Shown: positions 51,580 to 60,404, counted from the stretch's first letter. The stretch: DNA of 64,000 bases from JBPRGH01 sp051418055 (GCA_051418055.1 JBPRGH010000085.1:62001-126000); one strand, 5' to 3'. Made by a program: numbers and translations. Notes: generated by a model not told the origin, from the sequence alone.

Positions 51580-52437
51580 TTAATAACTAAAGGTCAACTG
51601 ATAAAGTTTAATAGCCTGCCGGGCCTCTCTAACATCATGAACACGCAATATTTGTGCCCCTCCATTAAGCGCTATGGTATGCAAAGCAGTAGTACCATTC
51701 AGAGCTTCTTCCGGAGTGATTTCCAATGATCTGTAAATCAATGATTTTCTTGACAGGCCAATAAGTAACGGCAGCTCCAAGATACGAAATTGTTGAAGAT
51801 TTTGCAGCATTTTAAAGTTATGAGTTATGGTTTTTGCGAATCCAAAACCCGGATCAATAATTATATCTGCGACACCTAATGCATTTAATTCAATTATTTT
51901 TTGCTGCAGCTCTTTTATTACCTCCAGCGTCACATCTTCATACTGTGCATGTTGTTTCATGGTTTGTGGATTTCCACGCATATGCATAAGGATATAAGGT
52001 ACCTTTAATTCAGCTACTGTAGAGTACATTTTATCATCCAGTGTACCTCCTGATACATCATTTATAATATTAGCCCCATTTGCCACGGCCTCCCGGGTTA
52101 CTTCCGAACGAAATGTGTCTACTGAAATAATAGCTTCCGGAAATTCTTTTTTCACCTCTTTTATAGCTGGAATAACTCTCTCCTTTTCTTCTTTCATGGA
52201 AATATCTTCTGCTCCGGGCCGAGTGCTGTAACCACCGATATCGAGAAAGTCTGCCCCTTCTGAAACCATCTTTTCAGCCTGTTGCAGGATCTCTTTGTAT
52301 ACAGTTTTTCTGCTTCCGGAGTAAAAAGAATCAGGAGTGACATTAATAATACCCATCACTTTTGGTGTGTCGAGGTGAAGAAGGTTTCCCTGTATATTTA
52401 ATGTGTTATTTTTTGAAAATGCAGTAACTTGCGTCAT
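51580..52437 (-). CDS. folP: dihydropteroate synthase
   Basis: A 285-residue enzyme joining p-aminobenzoate to dihydropterin pyrophosphate in folate synthesis. Family motifs are visible in order: GIINVTPDSFYSG, DIGGYSTRPGAE, VDTFRSEV, INDVSGG, MHMRGNPQTM, DPGFGFAKT and GLSRKS. The length is usual. It is the first gene of a folP-cdaA pair and is divergent from the DUF1599 gene with only 15 bp between start codons, so its promoter probably lies inside one of the coding regions. Confidence 0.96.
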   Translation of the reverse strand: MTQVTAFSKNNTLNIQGNLLHLDTPKVMGIINVTPDSFYSGSRKTVYKEILQQAEKMVSEGADFLDIGGYSTRPGAEDISMKEEKERVIPAIKEVKKEFPEAIISVDTFRSEVTREAVANGANIINDVSGGTLDDKMYSTVAELKVPYILMHMRGNPQTMKQHAQYEDVTLEVIKELQQKIIELNALGVADIIIDPGFGFAKTITHNFKMLQNLQQFRILELPLLIGLSRKSLIYRSLEITPEEALNGTTALHTIALNGGAQILRVHDVREARQAIKLYQLTFSY

Positions 52438-52452
52438 TTGAAAGTTTAGAAC

Positions 52453-53004
52453 GTGAAGAAGAATACAATTAGCGAATATAAGCAGGTTATCAGCACCTGC
52501 AAAGCCCTTTTTGAAAAGAAAACAAAAGATTATGGTACTGCATGGCGCATACTAAGGTTGCCCTCTATTACCGATCAGATCTTTATTAAAGCTCAACGGA
52601 TAAGAAGCATTCAGGAAAAGGGGTTGCAAAAAGTATCTGATGATATCAGAGATGAATTTGTTGGTATAATAAATTATTCTTTGATAGCCTTGATCCAGAT
52701 CAGGCTGAATGAAGATGCTCCTTTAGAAATGAATTATGAAGAATTGGAGTCATTGTACGATCAGGCAGCGGAAGAAACGAGGGCTCTTTTAGAAAATAAA
52801 AACCATGATTACAGTGAGGCATGGAGGGATATGAGAGTCAGCTCCATGACAGATATCATCCTTATGAAGCTCTATCGCGTTAAGCAAATTGAGGATAATC
52901 AGGGTAAAACAATAGTATCCGAAGGTATAGAAGCTAACTATCAGGATATAATTAATTATGCAGTTTTCTGTCTTATTAAATCAAATTTTTTAGAAAAACA
53001 TTAA
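52453..53004 (+). CDS. DUF1599 protein with duplicated domain
   Basis: A 183-residue protein with a GTG start, 15 bp from the folP start. Two repeats of the DUF1599 unit are visible: FEKKTKDYGTAWRILRLPS at about 21-39 and LENKNHDYSEAWRDMRVSS at about 115-133, each followed by a YSLIALIQ or YAVFCLIK helix. The KDYG-x-AW pattern recalls nucleotide-pyrophosphohydrolase-like all-alpha proteins, but function is unknown. The stop directly abuts the BT_3928 start (no gap), so they are co-translated. Confidence 0.85.
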   Translation: MKKNTISEYKQVISTCKALFEKKTKDYGTAWRILRLPSITDQIFIKAQRIRSIQEKGLQKVSDDIRDEFVGIINYSLIALIQIRLNEDAPLEMNYEELESLYDQAAEETRALLENKNHDYSEAWRDMRVSSMTDIILMKLYRVKQIEDNQGKTIVSEGIEANYQDIINYAVFCLIKSNFLEKH

Positions 53005-54108
53005 ATGAAATTCATCGACTATATAGCCCGTTTTTTTGTAGGTGGTCTTTTTATTTTTTCCGGTCTAGTTAAGATCAACGATCCTCGTGGTACAGAGATA
53101 AAGCTTAAGGAGTATTTTGAAGTCTTTGCCAGTGATTTCGGAAGCTTTTTTGAAATATTTATTCCTATAGCCCTGCCTCTGGCTTTTATAATAGTAGTTC
53201 TGGAGCTGGTATTGGGTGTTGCGGTCTTAATACAGTATAAAATGAGGATAACCTCATGGATCTTACTGCTATTAATGTTGTTTTTTACTTTCCTTACCTT
53301 TTATTCAGCTTATTTTAATAAAGTTACTGATTGCGGATGCTTTGGTGATGCCATTCCACTTGACCCGTGGGAATCATTTTTCAAGGATATAATACTCCTT
53401 GTTTTTGTGCTTCATTTATTCTGGCATAGAAAAAGGTTACACTCTGAGGTTTCTGAGAAAGCTGGTACAATAGCCATTGGAGCGACTGCTTTAGTCTCTC
53501 TTTTAATAGGTTGGAATGCTGTAGAACATCTACCATATATTGATTTCAGGCCTTATAAAGTGGGAAATCATATCCCTTCTCAAATGGAACCTGAGGAGCA
53601 GCCGATTTTTGAATATACTTTCCGTAAAGATGGTGAAGAAATAACTTCATTAAAATATCTTCCTGCGGATGAAGGGTTTGAATATGTTGGCATTAAAGTA
53701 TTAAATGAGGAGGCTACTGTTCCAAAAATTCAGGATTATCAGGTGATTTCTCCGGAAGGTGAGGATGTTACACAAGAGACCTTTGAAGGGAAAAAGCTTA
53801 TCCTGGTGTTTTATAATGTGGATGGTGCTGATACAGAGGCTATGGATGAAATAAATGAACTGGTAAATAACTTGCCTGAAGATGTTAAGCCAATGGTATT
53901 TACTGCTGCGGCAGAAAGCGATTTTGAGGCATTCCGACATGAGTACCAACTGGCAGTGCCATTTTATTTTGTCGATGCCACTGTCCTTAAAGCAATGATC
54001 CGGTCTAATCCAGGCATCATCCTTATGCAGGAGGGAGTTGTGCTTGGAAAATGGCATTATAATGACGTGCCGGATATAAAAGACATTAAAGAACTATTAA
54101 GAGGTTGA
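53005..54108 (+). CDS. BT_3928-type protein: DoxX/MauE membrane domain plus thioredoxin-like domain
   Basis: A 367-residue membrane protein. Four helices at the N terminus (about 10-135) form a DoxX/MauE-type domain with the motif DCGCFGDAIPL. After a fifth helix near 155, a periplasmic part (about 190-367) has a thioredoxin-like shape (GKKLILVFYNV), but the CxxC position has no Cys. This domain order matches BT_3928-type proteins of Bacteroidota, of unknown role. It overlaps aroK by 4 bp. Disulphide-reductase activity is unlikely from the second domain; the DCGC pair may be the redox site. Confidence 0.85.
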   Translation: MKFIDYIARFFVGGLFIFSGLVKINDPRGTEIKLKEYFEVFASDFGSFFEIFIPIALPLAFIIVVLELVLGVAVLIQYKMRITSWILLLLMLFFTFLTFYSAYFNKVTDCGCFGDAIPLDPWESFFKDIILLVFVLHLFWHRKRLHSEVSEKAGTIAIGATALVSLLIGWNAVEHLPYIDFRPYKVGNHIPSQMEPEEQPIFEYTFRKDGEEITSLKYLPADEGFEYVGIKVLNEEATVPKIQDYQVISPEGEDVTQETFEGKKLILVFYNVDGADTEAMDEINELVNNLPEDVKPMVFTAAAESDFEAFRHEYQLAVPFYFVDATVLKAMIRSNPGIILMQEGVVLGKWHYNDVPDIKDIKELLRG

Positions 54109-54602
54109 ATTTTTTTTTAATTGGTTTACCCGGAAGCGGCAAAACTACTCTTGGCAAAAGAGTTGCTGAAAAGCATGGGTTAAATTTTATAGATCTTGAT
54201 GAAGAGATCTCAGCATCGGAAAGTAAATCAATTCCCCAGATCTTTAGTGGCTATGGCGAAAATTACTTTCGTAAAAAAGAAACTGAATTACTTATTAACC
54301 TAATTAGTAAAAAATCAGATTTTATAATGGCTACTGGTGGAGGAACACCATGTTTTTTTGCAAACCTTAAGCTTATGAAAGAAGCGGGTGTTGTGCTGTT
54401 CCTTAATACGCCATTGGATGTGATAGCCCAACGAATAGCTTCTGAAAAAGATAAGCGCCCGCTTATGAAGGAAGCTTCGAATATGCTTGATAAACTTATA
54501 GAATTATTCTCCAGCCGAAATGAATTTTATCAGCAGGCTCAATATACGGTTAATGATGAAAAAGAGCTTGATGAAGTAGTGGCTCACCTTCGGCAGAAAT
54601 AA
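54105..54602 (+). CDS. aroK: shikimate kinase
   Basis: A 165-residue kinase converting shikimate to shikimate-3-phosphate. The Walker A motif is GLPGSGKTTLGK right at the N terminus, with the shikimate-binding DLDEEI, FRKKETELL and ATGGGTPCF motifs following, and RPLM in the lid. The only start that leaves the Walker A intact is a TTG at 54105, overlapping the previous stop by 4 bp. A run of nine T follows the start within codons 2-5. Confidence 0.94.
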   Translation: MNFFLIGLPGSGKTTLGKRVAEKHGLNFIDLDEEISASESKSIPQIFSGYGENYFRKKETELLINLISKKSDFIMATGGGTPCFFANLKLMKEAGVVLFLNTPLDVIAQRIASEKDKRPLMKEASNMLDKLIELFSSRNEFYQQAQYTVNDEKELDEVVAHLRQK

Positions 54603-54603
54603 T

Positions 54604-54634
54604 AAAAGCCGGGTCATATTTGACACCGGCTTTT
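54604..54634 (+). terminator. rho-independent terminator of the DUF1599-BT_3928-aroK operon
   Basis: Arms AAAAGCCGG / CCGGCTTTT, extended inside by GTCA / TGAC with a bulged A, right after the aroK stop. Confidence 0.82.
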
Positions 54635-54643
54635 AGGGTTACA

Positions 54644-54814
54644 GGGTTGGTTTAGGCTGACAATGTGGTAGGGTTGACTTAGGTTGACTGCCAGGCCCGC
54701 TGAGTTGATTCAAATATGAGGTGAGGAATCTTAATTTGAAATACCCAAGCTTGGGTATATTTTATAATTTAATAAAAAATGTGGCTTTAAATGCAGGGAA
54801 CGCACCTTGAGGTG
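54644..54814. other. gene-free gap with direct repeats and two palindromes
   Basis: The 491-bp stretch 54603-55093 lies between convergent genes. Besides the two terminators it holds an 18-bp imperfect direct repeat (54644-54661 and 54671-54688, 3 mismatches), a perfect 18-bp palindrome at 54741-54758 (ATACCCAAGCTTGGGTAT) and a perfect 12-bp palindrome CACCTTGAGGTG at 54803-54814. The remainder is AT-rich with no convincing reading frame. Confidence 0.7.
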
Positions 54815-55047
54815 TTAAAAATTTTTAATCTTTTTTATAAATTTTAATCAATTAAGATATTTTCTGAATCCTTTGGTTTATGAAATTCACCAAAATTCAC
54901 TTGAAAAAACCAGAATGTTCAATTTCGTACAGTGGTTTTACGTGATTTTTTAAGAAAAAATTATAAGTTTTTAGAATTTAATGAGCAGAGAAAAAATTAT
55001 GAAAAACCATTATTGCCCTTAAGTATAAAAGTTGAAAGCTAAAAATA

Positions 55048-55075
55048 ACAAAGGCCCTGAATTCAGGGCCTTTGT
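55048..55075 (-). terminator. terminator of ettA
   Basis: A perfect 28-bp palindrome with 11-bp GC-rich arms centred on GAATTC, 19 bp past the ettA stop; on the minus strand it is followed by TTATTTTTAG. Confidence 0.82.
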
Positions 55076-55093
55076 AAATATATAAAATTCCGA

Positions 55094-56773
55094 TCATGCA
55101 ATTTTCTTATACTTGATCCTTTTGGGAATAGCCTCACCTAATCGTTCACGCTTATTCTCTTCATATTCGCTGAAGTTCCCTTCAAACCAGGTTACCTGGC
55201 TCTCTCCCTCAAAAGCAAGAATATGAGTGGCTATCCTGTCAAGGAACCAACGATCGTGGGAAATTACTACCGCACATCCTGCAAAATCCAGCAGCGCATC
55301 CTCCAGGGCGCGTAATGTATTTATATCAAGGTCATTACTTGGTTCATCGAGAAGTAATAAATTAGCATCCTGTTTTAAGGCTATAGCTAAATGTAACCTG
55401 TTCCTCATTCCACCGCTTAATTCTTTTATCTTTTTTTGCTGGTCACCACCTGAAAAGTTAAACTTACTTACATAAGCCCGGCTATTAAGCTGACGGCCTC
55501 CTATAAGTATATGTTCTGTACCTCCTGTAATTGCTTCCCAGACTGAGGCCTCAGGGTTTAGCTGAGTATGCTCCTGATCTACATAAGCAATTTTCACAGT
55601 TGGTCCTACTTCAAATGTTCCTCCATCAGGTTTTAATGATTTGGTTATCATTTTAAACAACGTTGTTTTACCCGCCCCGTTAGGTCCGATTATACCTACT
55701 ATACCAGCCTTAGGTAGGCTAAAGGAAAGATCTTCATATAATAATTTATCGCCAAATGCTTTGGCAACATTTTTAGCCTCTATGACTTTATCACCCAACC
55801 GTGGTCCGGGAGGAATAAATAGCTCCAGCTTCTCTTCCCTTTCTTTTACATCCTGGGATAGTAAATTGTCATAAGCATTTAAACGTGCCTTTGATTTAGC
55901 ATGTCGGCCTTTAGGTGCCATACGCGCCCACTCCAGCTCACGTTGCAGGGCCTTTTGTCTTTTCGATTCCTGCTTCTCTTCCTGGGAAAGCCGCTTTTGT
56001 TTTTGCTCAAGCCAGCTGCTATAATTCCCTTTCCATGGTATACCTTCACCACGATCCAGCTCAAGGATCCATCCTGCCACATTATCAAGGAAATACCTGT
56101 CGTGAGTAACGGCGATAACCGTTCCCGGATATTGCTGTAGGTGATGCTCCAGCCAGTGTACAGACTCTGCGTCCAAATGGTTGGTTGGCTCATCAAGTAA
56201 TAAGATGTCAGGCTGTTGTAGTAAAAGGCGGCATAAGGCTACACGGCGTTTTTCACCACCCGAAAGATTTTTTATAGGCGCATCAGAGGGTGGAGTGCGT
56301 AATGCATCCATGGCTCTCTCAAGCTTGCTGTCCAGTTCCCATGCATCCAGCTGATCCAGTTTCTCCTGAACCGCTCCCTGCTTTTCTATAAGCTTATTCA
56401 TCTTATCAGGATCATCAAGTACTTCAGGATCACTGAACTTTAGATTAATATCTTCAAATTCTTTTAAAAGTCCTACAACTTCAGAAACACCTTCTTCAAC
56501 TACCTCTCGTACCGTTTTATTTTCATCCAGTTCAGGCTCCTGCTCCAGCATTCCGATAGTATAATCGCCATCAAAAACCACTTCTCCCTGATATTCTTTA
56601 TCTTTTCCGGCAATAATTCGTAATAAGCTGGATTTTCCTGCTCCATTTAGACCTAAGACACCTATCTTCGCGCCGTAGAAAAACGAGAGGTAGATATTTT
56701 TTAATACTTGTTTGTTTGGCGGGTAAATTTTATTTACTCCTGCCATTGAAAAAATTATTTTATTATCACTCAT
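55094..56773 (-). CDS. ettA: energy-dependent translational throttle protein EttA (ABC-F)
   Basis: A 559-residue ribosome-associated ABC-F ATPase that gates the first elongation step according to ATP/ADP. Two ATPase domains: Walker A GLNGAGKSSLLRI and GPNGAGKTTLFKM, signature LSGGEKRRVALCRLLL with LLDEPTNHLDAES, and LSGGMRNRLHLAIAL with LLDEPSNDLDINT. The arm insertion and the linker with a charged KQKRLSQEEKQESKRQ block are present. Length matches EttA (about 555). Single gene, with 200 bp upstream to the DUF2795 start. Confidence 0.95.
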   Translation of the reverse strand: MSDNKIIFSMAGVNKIYPPNKQVLKNIYLSFFYGAKIGVLGLNGAGKSSLLRIIAGKDKEYQGEVVFDGDYTIGMLEQEPELDENKTVREVVEEGVSEVVGLLKEFEDINLKFSDPEVLDDPDKMNKLIEKQGAVQEKLDQLDAWELDSKLERAMDALRTPPSDAPIKNLSGGEKRRVALCRLLLQQPDILLLDEPTNHLDAESVHWLEHHLQQYPGTVIAVTHDRYFLDNVAGWILELDRGEGIPWKGNYSSWLEQKQKRLSQEEKQESKRQKALQRELEWARMAPKGRHAKSKARLNAYDNLLSQDVKEREEKLELFIPPGPRLGDKVIEAKNVAKAFGDKLLYEDLSFSLPKAGIVGIIGPNGAGKTTLFKMITKSLKPDGGTFEVGPTVKIAYVDQEHTQLNPEASVWEAITGGTEHILIGGRQLNSRAYVSKFNFSGGDQQKKIKELSGGMRNRLHLAIALKQDANLLLLDEPSNDLDINTLRALEDALLDFAGCAVVISHDRWFLDRIATHILAFEGESQVTWFEGNFSEYEENKRERLGEAIPKRIKYKKIA

Positions 56774-56960
56774 AATCGCGTTATTTCTATTAAAAGAACA
56801 ATGTTAGTGAAAAAATCAGGGAGTAATCATTAAAAAAATTTGAAATAAATAAAACTTTTTTAAGTTAAATGATGTACACGCAATAAGTCACTTTTATAGT
56901 GTATAATTTGATTATAAAAAATTAATTATTTTTTTTGCAGCAAAATTCGACTTAAAGAAT

Positions 56961-56966
56961 AGGAGG
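56961..56966 (+). promoter_or_regulatory. strong Shine-Dalgarno site
   Basis: AGGAGG, 7 bp upstream of the ATG at 56974. Such perfect sites are unusual in Bacteroidota, where most genes here lack one, and suggest high translation of this small gene. Confidence 0.75.
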
Positions 56967-56973
56967 ATAAAAT

Positions 56974-57195
56974 ATGTATTGGACTTTAGAATTAGCATCT
57001 TACTTAGAAGATGCACCATGGCCGGCAACCAAGGATGAGTTAATTGACTTTTCAATTCGCACAGGAGCGCCCCTGGAAGTGGTGGAAAATCTTCAGGAAC
57101 TGGAGGATGACGGGCAGCCTTATGAAAGTATAGAGGAAATATGGCCGGATTACCCTACCAAAGAAGATTTCTTTTTTAACGAAGACGAGTATTAA
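56974..57195 (+). CDS. DUF2795 small acidic protein
   Basis: A 73-residue acidic protein matching DUF2795: MYWTLELASYLEDAPWPATKDELIDFSIRTG in outline, then LEVVENLQELEDDGQPYESI. It is a short helical protein common in Bacteroidota. It has no known enzymatic activity. The gene has its own strong Shine-Dalgarno and a terminator, so it is a monocistron. Function unknown. Confidence 0.9.
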   Translation: MYWTLELASYLEDAPWPATKDELIDFSIRTGAPLEVVENLQELEDDGQPYESIEEIWPDYPTKEDFFFNEDEY

Positions 57196-57208
57196 TTGCG
57201 ACTTTCAG

Positions 57209-57239
57209 ACCCGGCGCTATTGATGAGCCGGGTTTTTTT
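57209..57239 (+). terminator. terminator of the DUF2795 gene, overlapping the ispD coding end
   Basis: Stem ACCCGGC / GCCGGGT with a T-run TTTTTTT. The right arm and T-run lie inside the last codons of the convergent ispD gene. Confidence 0.82.
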
Positions 57240-57900
57240 GTTGAAGTAATGCCTCAGCAATAAGCATGTCTTCGGGGGTTGTTATTTTTATATTGTCATA
57301 GGTGCCCTCAAAGAGTGATATCTGATGTCCTGCGCGTTCAGCAACAGACGCATCATCAGTTAATGAAGGATCATCGGGAAGTTCATAAGCTTCTTTAATA
57401 ATAGATAGCTGGAAAGTCTGAGGGGTTTGAATCAATCGATATTTAGAGCGGTCCATCGCCTTGGTCTTATCCGGGTCTACCATTCTTATCGACTCCTTTA
57501 ATCTTACAGCAGCTACGGCAGAACCATGTATTGATGCTAATCGAAATGATGCAGCTATTGTATTTTCATTGGTCATTGGACGTACGCCATCATGAATAGC
57601 AACCAGCCCCTCACCAGGCAGATTTGCAAGCCCGTTTTTTACTGATTGAAATCTACTCAACCCCCCATAGGTTATTTCGTGAGGAATATTAAATTTGTGT
57701 GTTTTACATAATTCCTGCCAGTGACCAATTTGATCTTTTGGAAGGACCAGGTGGATATTTATTAAATGGGAGTATCTTTTAAAAGCTTCAATAGTATGCA
57801 TCAGCACTGGTTTTCCCGCTAAAGGTAAAAATTGCTTAACCACTTTTGACTTCATTCGGGTTCCGGTTCCACCGGCTACTATTAAAGCATATTCATTCAT
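57217..57900 (-). CDS. ispD: 2-C-methyl-D-erythritol 4-phosphate cytidylyltransferase
   Basis: A 227-residue enzyme of the MEP isoprenoid pathway joining MEP and CTP. The start chosen (ATG at 57900) begins EYALIVAGGTGTRM, the nucleotide-binding signature; the CTP/MEP contacts VKQFLPLAGKPVLMHT and VAIHDGVRPM follow, then a TDDASVAE block. Upstream ATGs would read through the queA terminator hairpin and are rejected. The C terminus overlaps the DUF2795 terminator. Confidence 0.92.
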   Translation of the reverse strand: MNEYALIVAGGTGTRMKSKVVKQFLPLAGKPVLMHTIEAFKRYSHLINIHLVLPKDQIGHWQELCKTHKFNIPHEITYGGLSRFQSVKNGLANLPGEGLVAIHDGVRPMTNENTIAASFRLASIHGSAVAAVRLKESIRMVDPDKTKAMDRSKYRLIQTPQTFQLSIIKEAYELPDDPSLTDDASVAERAGHQISLFEGTYDNIKITTPEDMLIAEALLQQKNPAHQ

Positions 57901-57924
57901 ATAAACTAAGTTAGCCATAAATAA

Positions 57925-57952
57925 AAAATCCTCCGATTTCTCAGAGGATTTT
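57925..57952 (-). terminator. terminator of queA
   Basis: Arms AAAATCCTC / GAGGATTTT around a 10-base loop, followed on the minus strand by a T-run, 22 bp past the queA stop and before ispD. Confidence 0.8.
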
Positions 57953-57973
57953 AACATTAATCTCTTTCTATAT

Positions 57974-59020
57974 TTATATGATCAACATCGCATCTCCATA
58001 CGTCAGAAAGCGATATTTCTCTTTCTTCGCAACTTCATAAGCTTCCCTGATAAGGTCATAACCACCAAAAGCAGCAGCCATCATCAATAAAGTTGATTCA
58101 GGCATGTGGAAATTAGTGATCATAGCATTACAGATCCTGAAATCGTAGTGAGGGAAAATAAATTTATCAGTCCAGCCTTCACGAGCTTTTAATAAACCTG
58201 TTGCTGATACTGCAGTTTCCAGTGTTCGCATAGTGGTAGTTCCTACTGCACAAACTCTTTTTTTCTCACTTAAAGCTTCATTAACTCTATCTGCCGTTTC
58301 TTCAAGGACAGCATAATTTTCGGAATCCATTTTATGCTTTGTAAGATCTTCAACATCTACAGGACGAAAAGTACCAAGACCAATGTGAAGTGTAACGTAC
58401 TTCATATCAATACCTTTTATCTCCATCCTTTTCATTAGCTGTGGTGTAAAGTGCAACCCGGCAGTAGGCGCAGCAACAGCTCCTTTATTCTGAGCAAAAA
58501 TTGTTTGAAAACGCTCACGATCTTCAGGCTCAGTTTTTCTTTTTAGATACTTTGGAAGTGGGGTCTCTCCTAATGAATCTATGGTGTTATAAAATTCTTC
58601 TTCGGTACCATCGAATAAAAAACGAATGGTTCTGCCGCGTGAAGTGGTGTTGTCAATCACTTCTGCAACTAATTCACCATCTCCGAAATAAAGTTTATTG
58701 CCTACACGGATTTTACGTGCAGGATCTACCAGCACATCCCAAAGATGCATTTCTGCATTTAGTTCACGCAGAAGGAAAACTTCAATTTGGGCACCTGTTT
58801 TTTCTTTATTACCATACAAGCGGGCAGGGAATACCTGCGTGTTGTTGGCAACAAATACATCTCCTTCATTAAAATATTCCAGAACATCCTTAAAAATTTT
58901 ATGTTCTATCTCTCCGGTGTCTCTGTGTACAACCATCAGTCGAGATTCATCACGGTTTTCTGCCGGATGTAATGCTATTAAACCAGTGGGGAGATCGTAC
59001 TTGAATTCTGATAACTTCAT
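57974..59020 (-). CDS. queA: S-adenosylmethionine:tRNA ribosyltransferase-isomerase
   Basis: A 348-residue enzyme forming epoxyqueuosine in tRNA from preQ1 tRNA using AdoMet as ribosyl donor. Family motifs include FKYDLPTGLIALHPAENRDESRLMVV in outline at the N terminus, GRTIRFLF, APTAGLHFTPQLM, YVTLHIGLGTFRPV and NFHMPESTLLMM. Length is typical. It is divergent from the permease gene with 86 bp between starts and has a terminator after it. Confidence 0.96.
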   Translation of the reverse strand: MKLSEFKYDLPTGLIALHPAENRDESRLMVVHRDTGEIEHKIFKDVLEYFNEGDVFVANNTQVFPARLYGNKEKTGAQIEVFLLRELNAEMHLWDVLVDPARKIRVGNKLYFGDGELVAEVIDNTTSRGRTIRFLFDGTEEEFYNTIDSLGETPLPKYLKRKTEPEDRERFQTIFAQNKGAVAAPTAGLHFTPQLMKRMEIKGIDMKYVTLHIGLGTFRPVDVEDLTKHKMDSENYAVLEETADRVNEALSEKKRVCAVGTTTMRTLETAVSATGLLKAREGWTDKFIFPHYDFRICNAMITNFHMPESTLLMMAAAFGGYDLIREAYEVAKKEKYRFLTYGDAMLII

Positions 59021-59073
59021 GTTAATTTTAGGGGTAATTTTAAATACAGCAGCACTGTGCGCAAATTAGCTTG

Positions 59074-59081
59074 CAAAGTTA
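59074..59081 (-). promoter_or_regulatory. candidate -7 box for queA
   Basis: On the minus strand TAACTTTG, matching TAnnTTTG, about 54 bp upstream of the queA start. No clear -33 at 19 bp. Confidence 0.33.
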
Positions 59082-59106
59082 AGCAAATGTTGCCAAAAGT
59101 GCAGGC

Positions 59107-60390
59107 TTGTTAACCAGATTTATTAATCCTTTGCAGATATTAAGACAAATTTTCGAAAGCTTTCGTTTCGCGTGGAATGCATTAAAAATGAATTTACTTC
59201 GTACCACACTTTCTTTATTAGGTGTAACGATTGGTATATTCTCTATTATCACCGTATTTACCCTAGTAGATTCGCTGGAAAAAAATATTAAAGATAGCTT
59301 TAGCTTTTTAGGGGCAGGGGTTATCTATGTTGAAAAAATGCCGTATCCGGATGGTAGTGGCCAGTATAAATGGTGGGAGTTCTTTAGAAGGCCCAATCCA
59401 AGTTATAGTGAGTATAAATTTTTGGAAGAGAATTTAAATTCAGCGAGTAGTATGGCGGTTTTTGCTATCAAGGGTGGGGTAACTTTAAAGTATAAAAGCA
59501 ATAGCCTTAGTAATGTTAATTTAAGAGGTGGTTCTTTTAGTTACAGTGATATTTTTGAGATCAGTATAGGTAAGGGAAGGTATTTTACACAGGCAGAGAC
59601 ATCTGCTGGACGGAATGTCGTAATTATTGGTCATAATGTGCAGGAAACTTTATTTCCACATAACCAGGATCCTATTGGTAAAGAAATAAAAATTAATAAT
59701 AGAAAATTCATTGTAATAGGTACTTTTAAAGAGGAAGGAGAAAGTTTTCTTGGTACTCCGAGCAATGATGATGTGGCACTTATACCTTATGAAACCTATA
59801 GGAAGATGTATCAGACAGGCACTGGAGCATGGAATGAATCTACCTCTCGAATTGGTATAAAAGGTTATGAAACGGATGAAGGATTGCAGGAGCTGGAATA
59901 TGAAATAAAGGGACTGATGAGAGGTAGAAGAGGCTTAAAGCCAGCTGAAAGTGATAATTTTGCACTTAACAGACCTGAAGCTTTAGTAAATATAATTGGA
60001 GGTGTTTTTGATGTATTAAAAATTGCCGGAGCGATAATTGGAGGATTTGCTATTTTAGTAGGAGGCTTTGGAATTGCAAATATTATGTTTGTTTCTGTAC
60101 GAGAGCGAACAAGCATTATAGGACTTCAGAAATCCTTAGGGGCTAAAAATTTCTTTATTCTCTTTCAGTTTTTATTTGAATCTATTTTTCTAAGTGTTAT
60201 TGGCGGTTTAGCAGGACTTGTTATGGTTTATCTGGTAACATTTATACCAATTGGCGACCTGGAAGTAGTTTTAAGTTTTCAAAATATTGCTTTAGGATTA
60301 ACGGTATCTGCAGTTATTGGACTAATTTCAGGAATAATCCCTGCATTGATGGCCTCCAGGTTAGATCCGGTAATCGCCATTAGGTCATAA
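59107..60390 (+). CDS. MacB/FtsX-type ABC transporter permease
   Basis: A 427-residue inner-membrane protein. The N terminus (LRTTLSLLGVTIGIFSIITVF, about 31-51) is the first helix, then a MacB periplasmic core domain (about 65-270), then three helices with the FtsX pattern (GGFGIANIMFVSVRERT and RLDPVIAIRS at the end). It should form a lipoprotein-release or efflux system with an ATPase and an adaptor, neither of which is in the window. TTG at 59107 is the only usable start between the in-frame stop at 59080 and the helix. Confidence 0.88.
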   Translation: MLTRFINPLQILRQIFESFRFAWNALKMNLLRTTLSLLGVTIGIFSIITVFTLVDSLEKNIKDSFSFLGAGVIYVEKMPYPDGSGQYKWWEFFRRPNPSYSEYKFLEENLNSASSMAVFAIKGGVTLKYKSNSLSNVNLRGGSFSYSDIFEISIGKGRYFTQAETSAGRNVVIIGHNVQETLFPHNQDPIGKEIKINNRKFIVIGTFKEEGESFLGTPSNDDVALIPYETYRKMYQTGTGAWNESTSRIGIKGYETDEGLQELEYEIKGLMRGRRGLKPAESDNFALNRPEALVNIIGGVFDVLKIAGAIIGGFAILVGGFGIANIMFVSVRERTSIIGLQKSLGAKNFFILFQFLFESIFLSVIGGLAGLVMVYLVTFIPIGDLEVVLSFQNIALGLTVSAVIGLISGIIPALMASRLDPVIAIRS

Positions 60391-60404
60391 GGAATTTAAT
60401 ATAA

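Noticed and set aside
57901..57957. Longer N terminus for ispD
   Set aside because: It would translate through the queA terminator hairpin and precede the conserved EYALIVAGGTG start.
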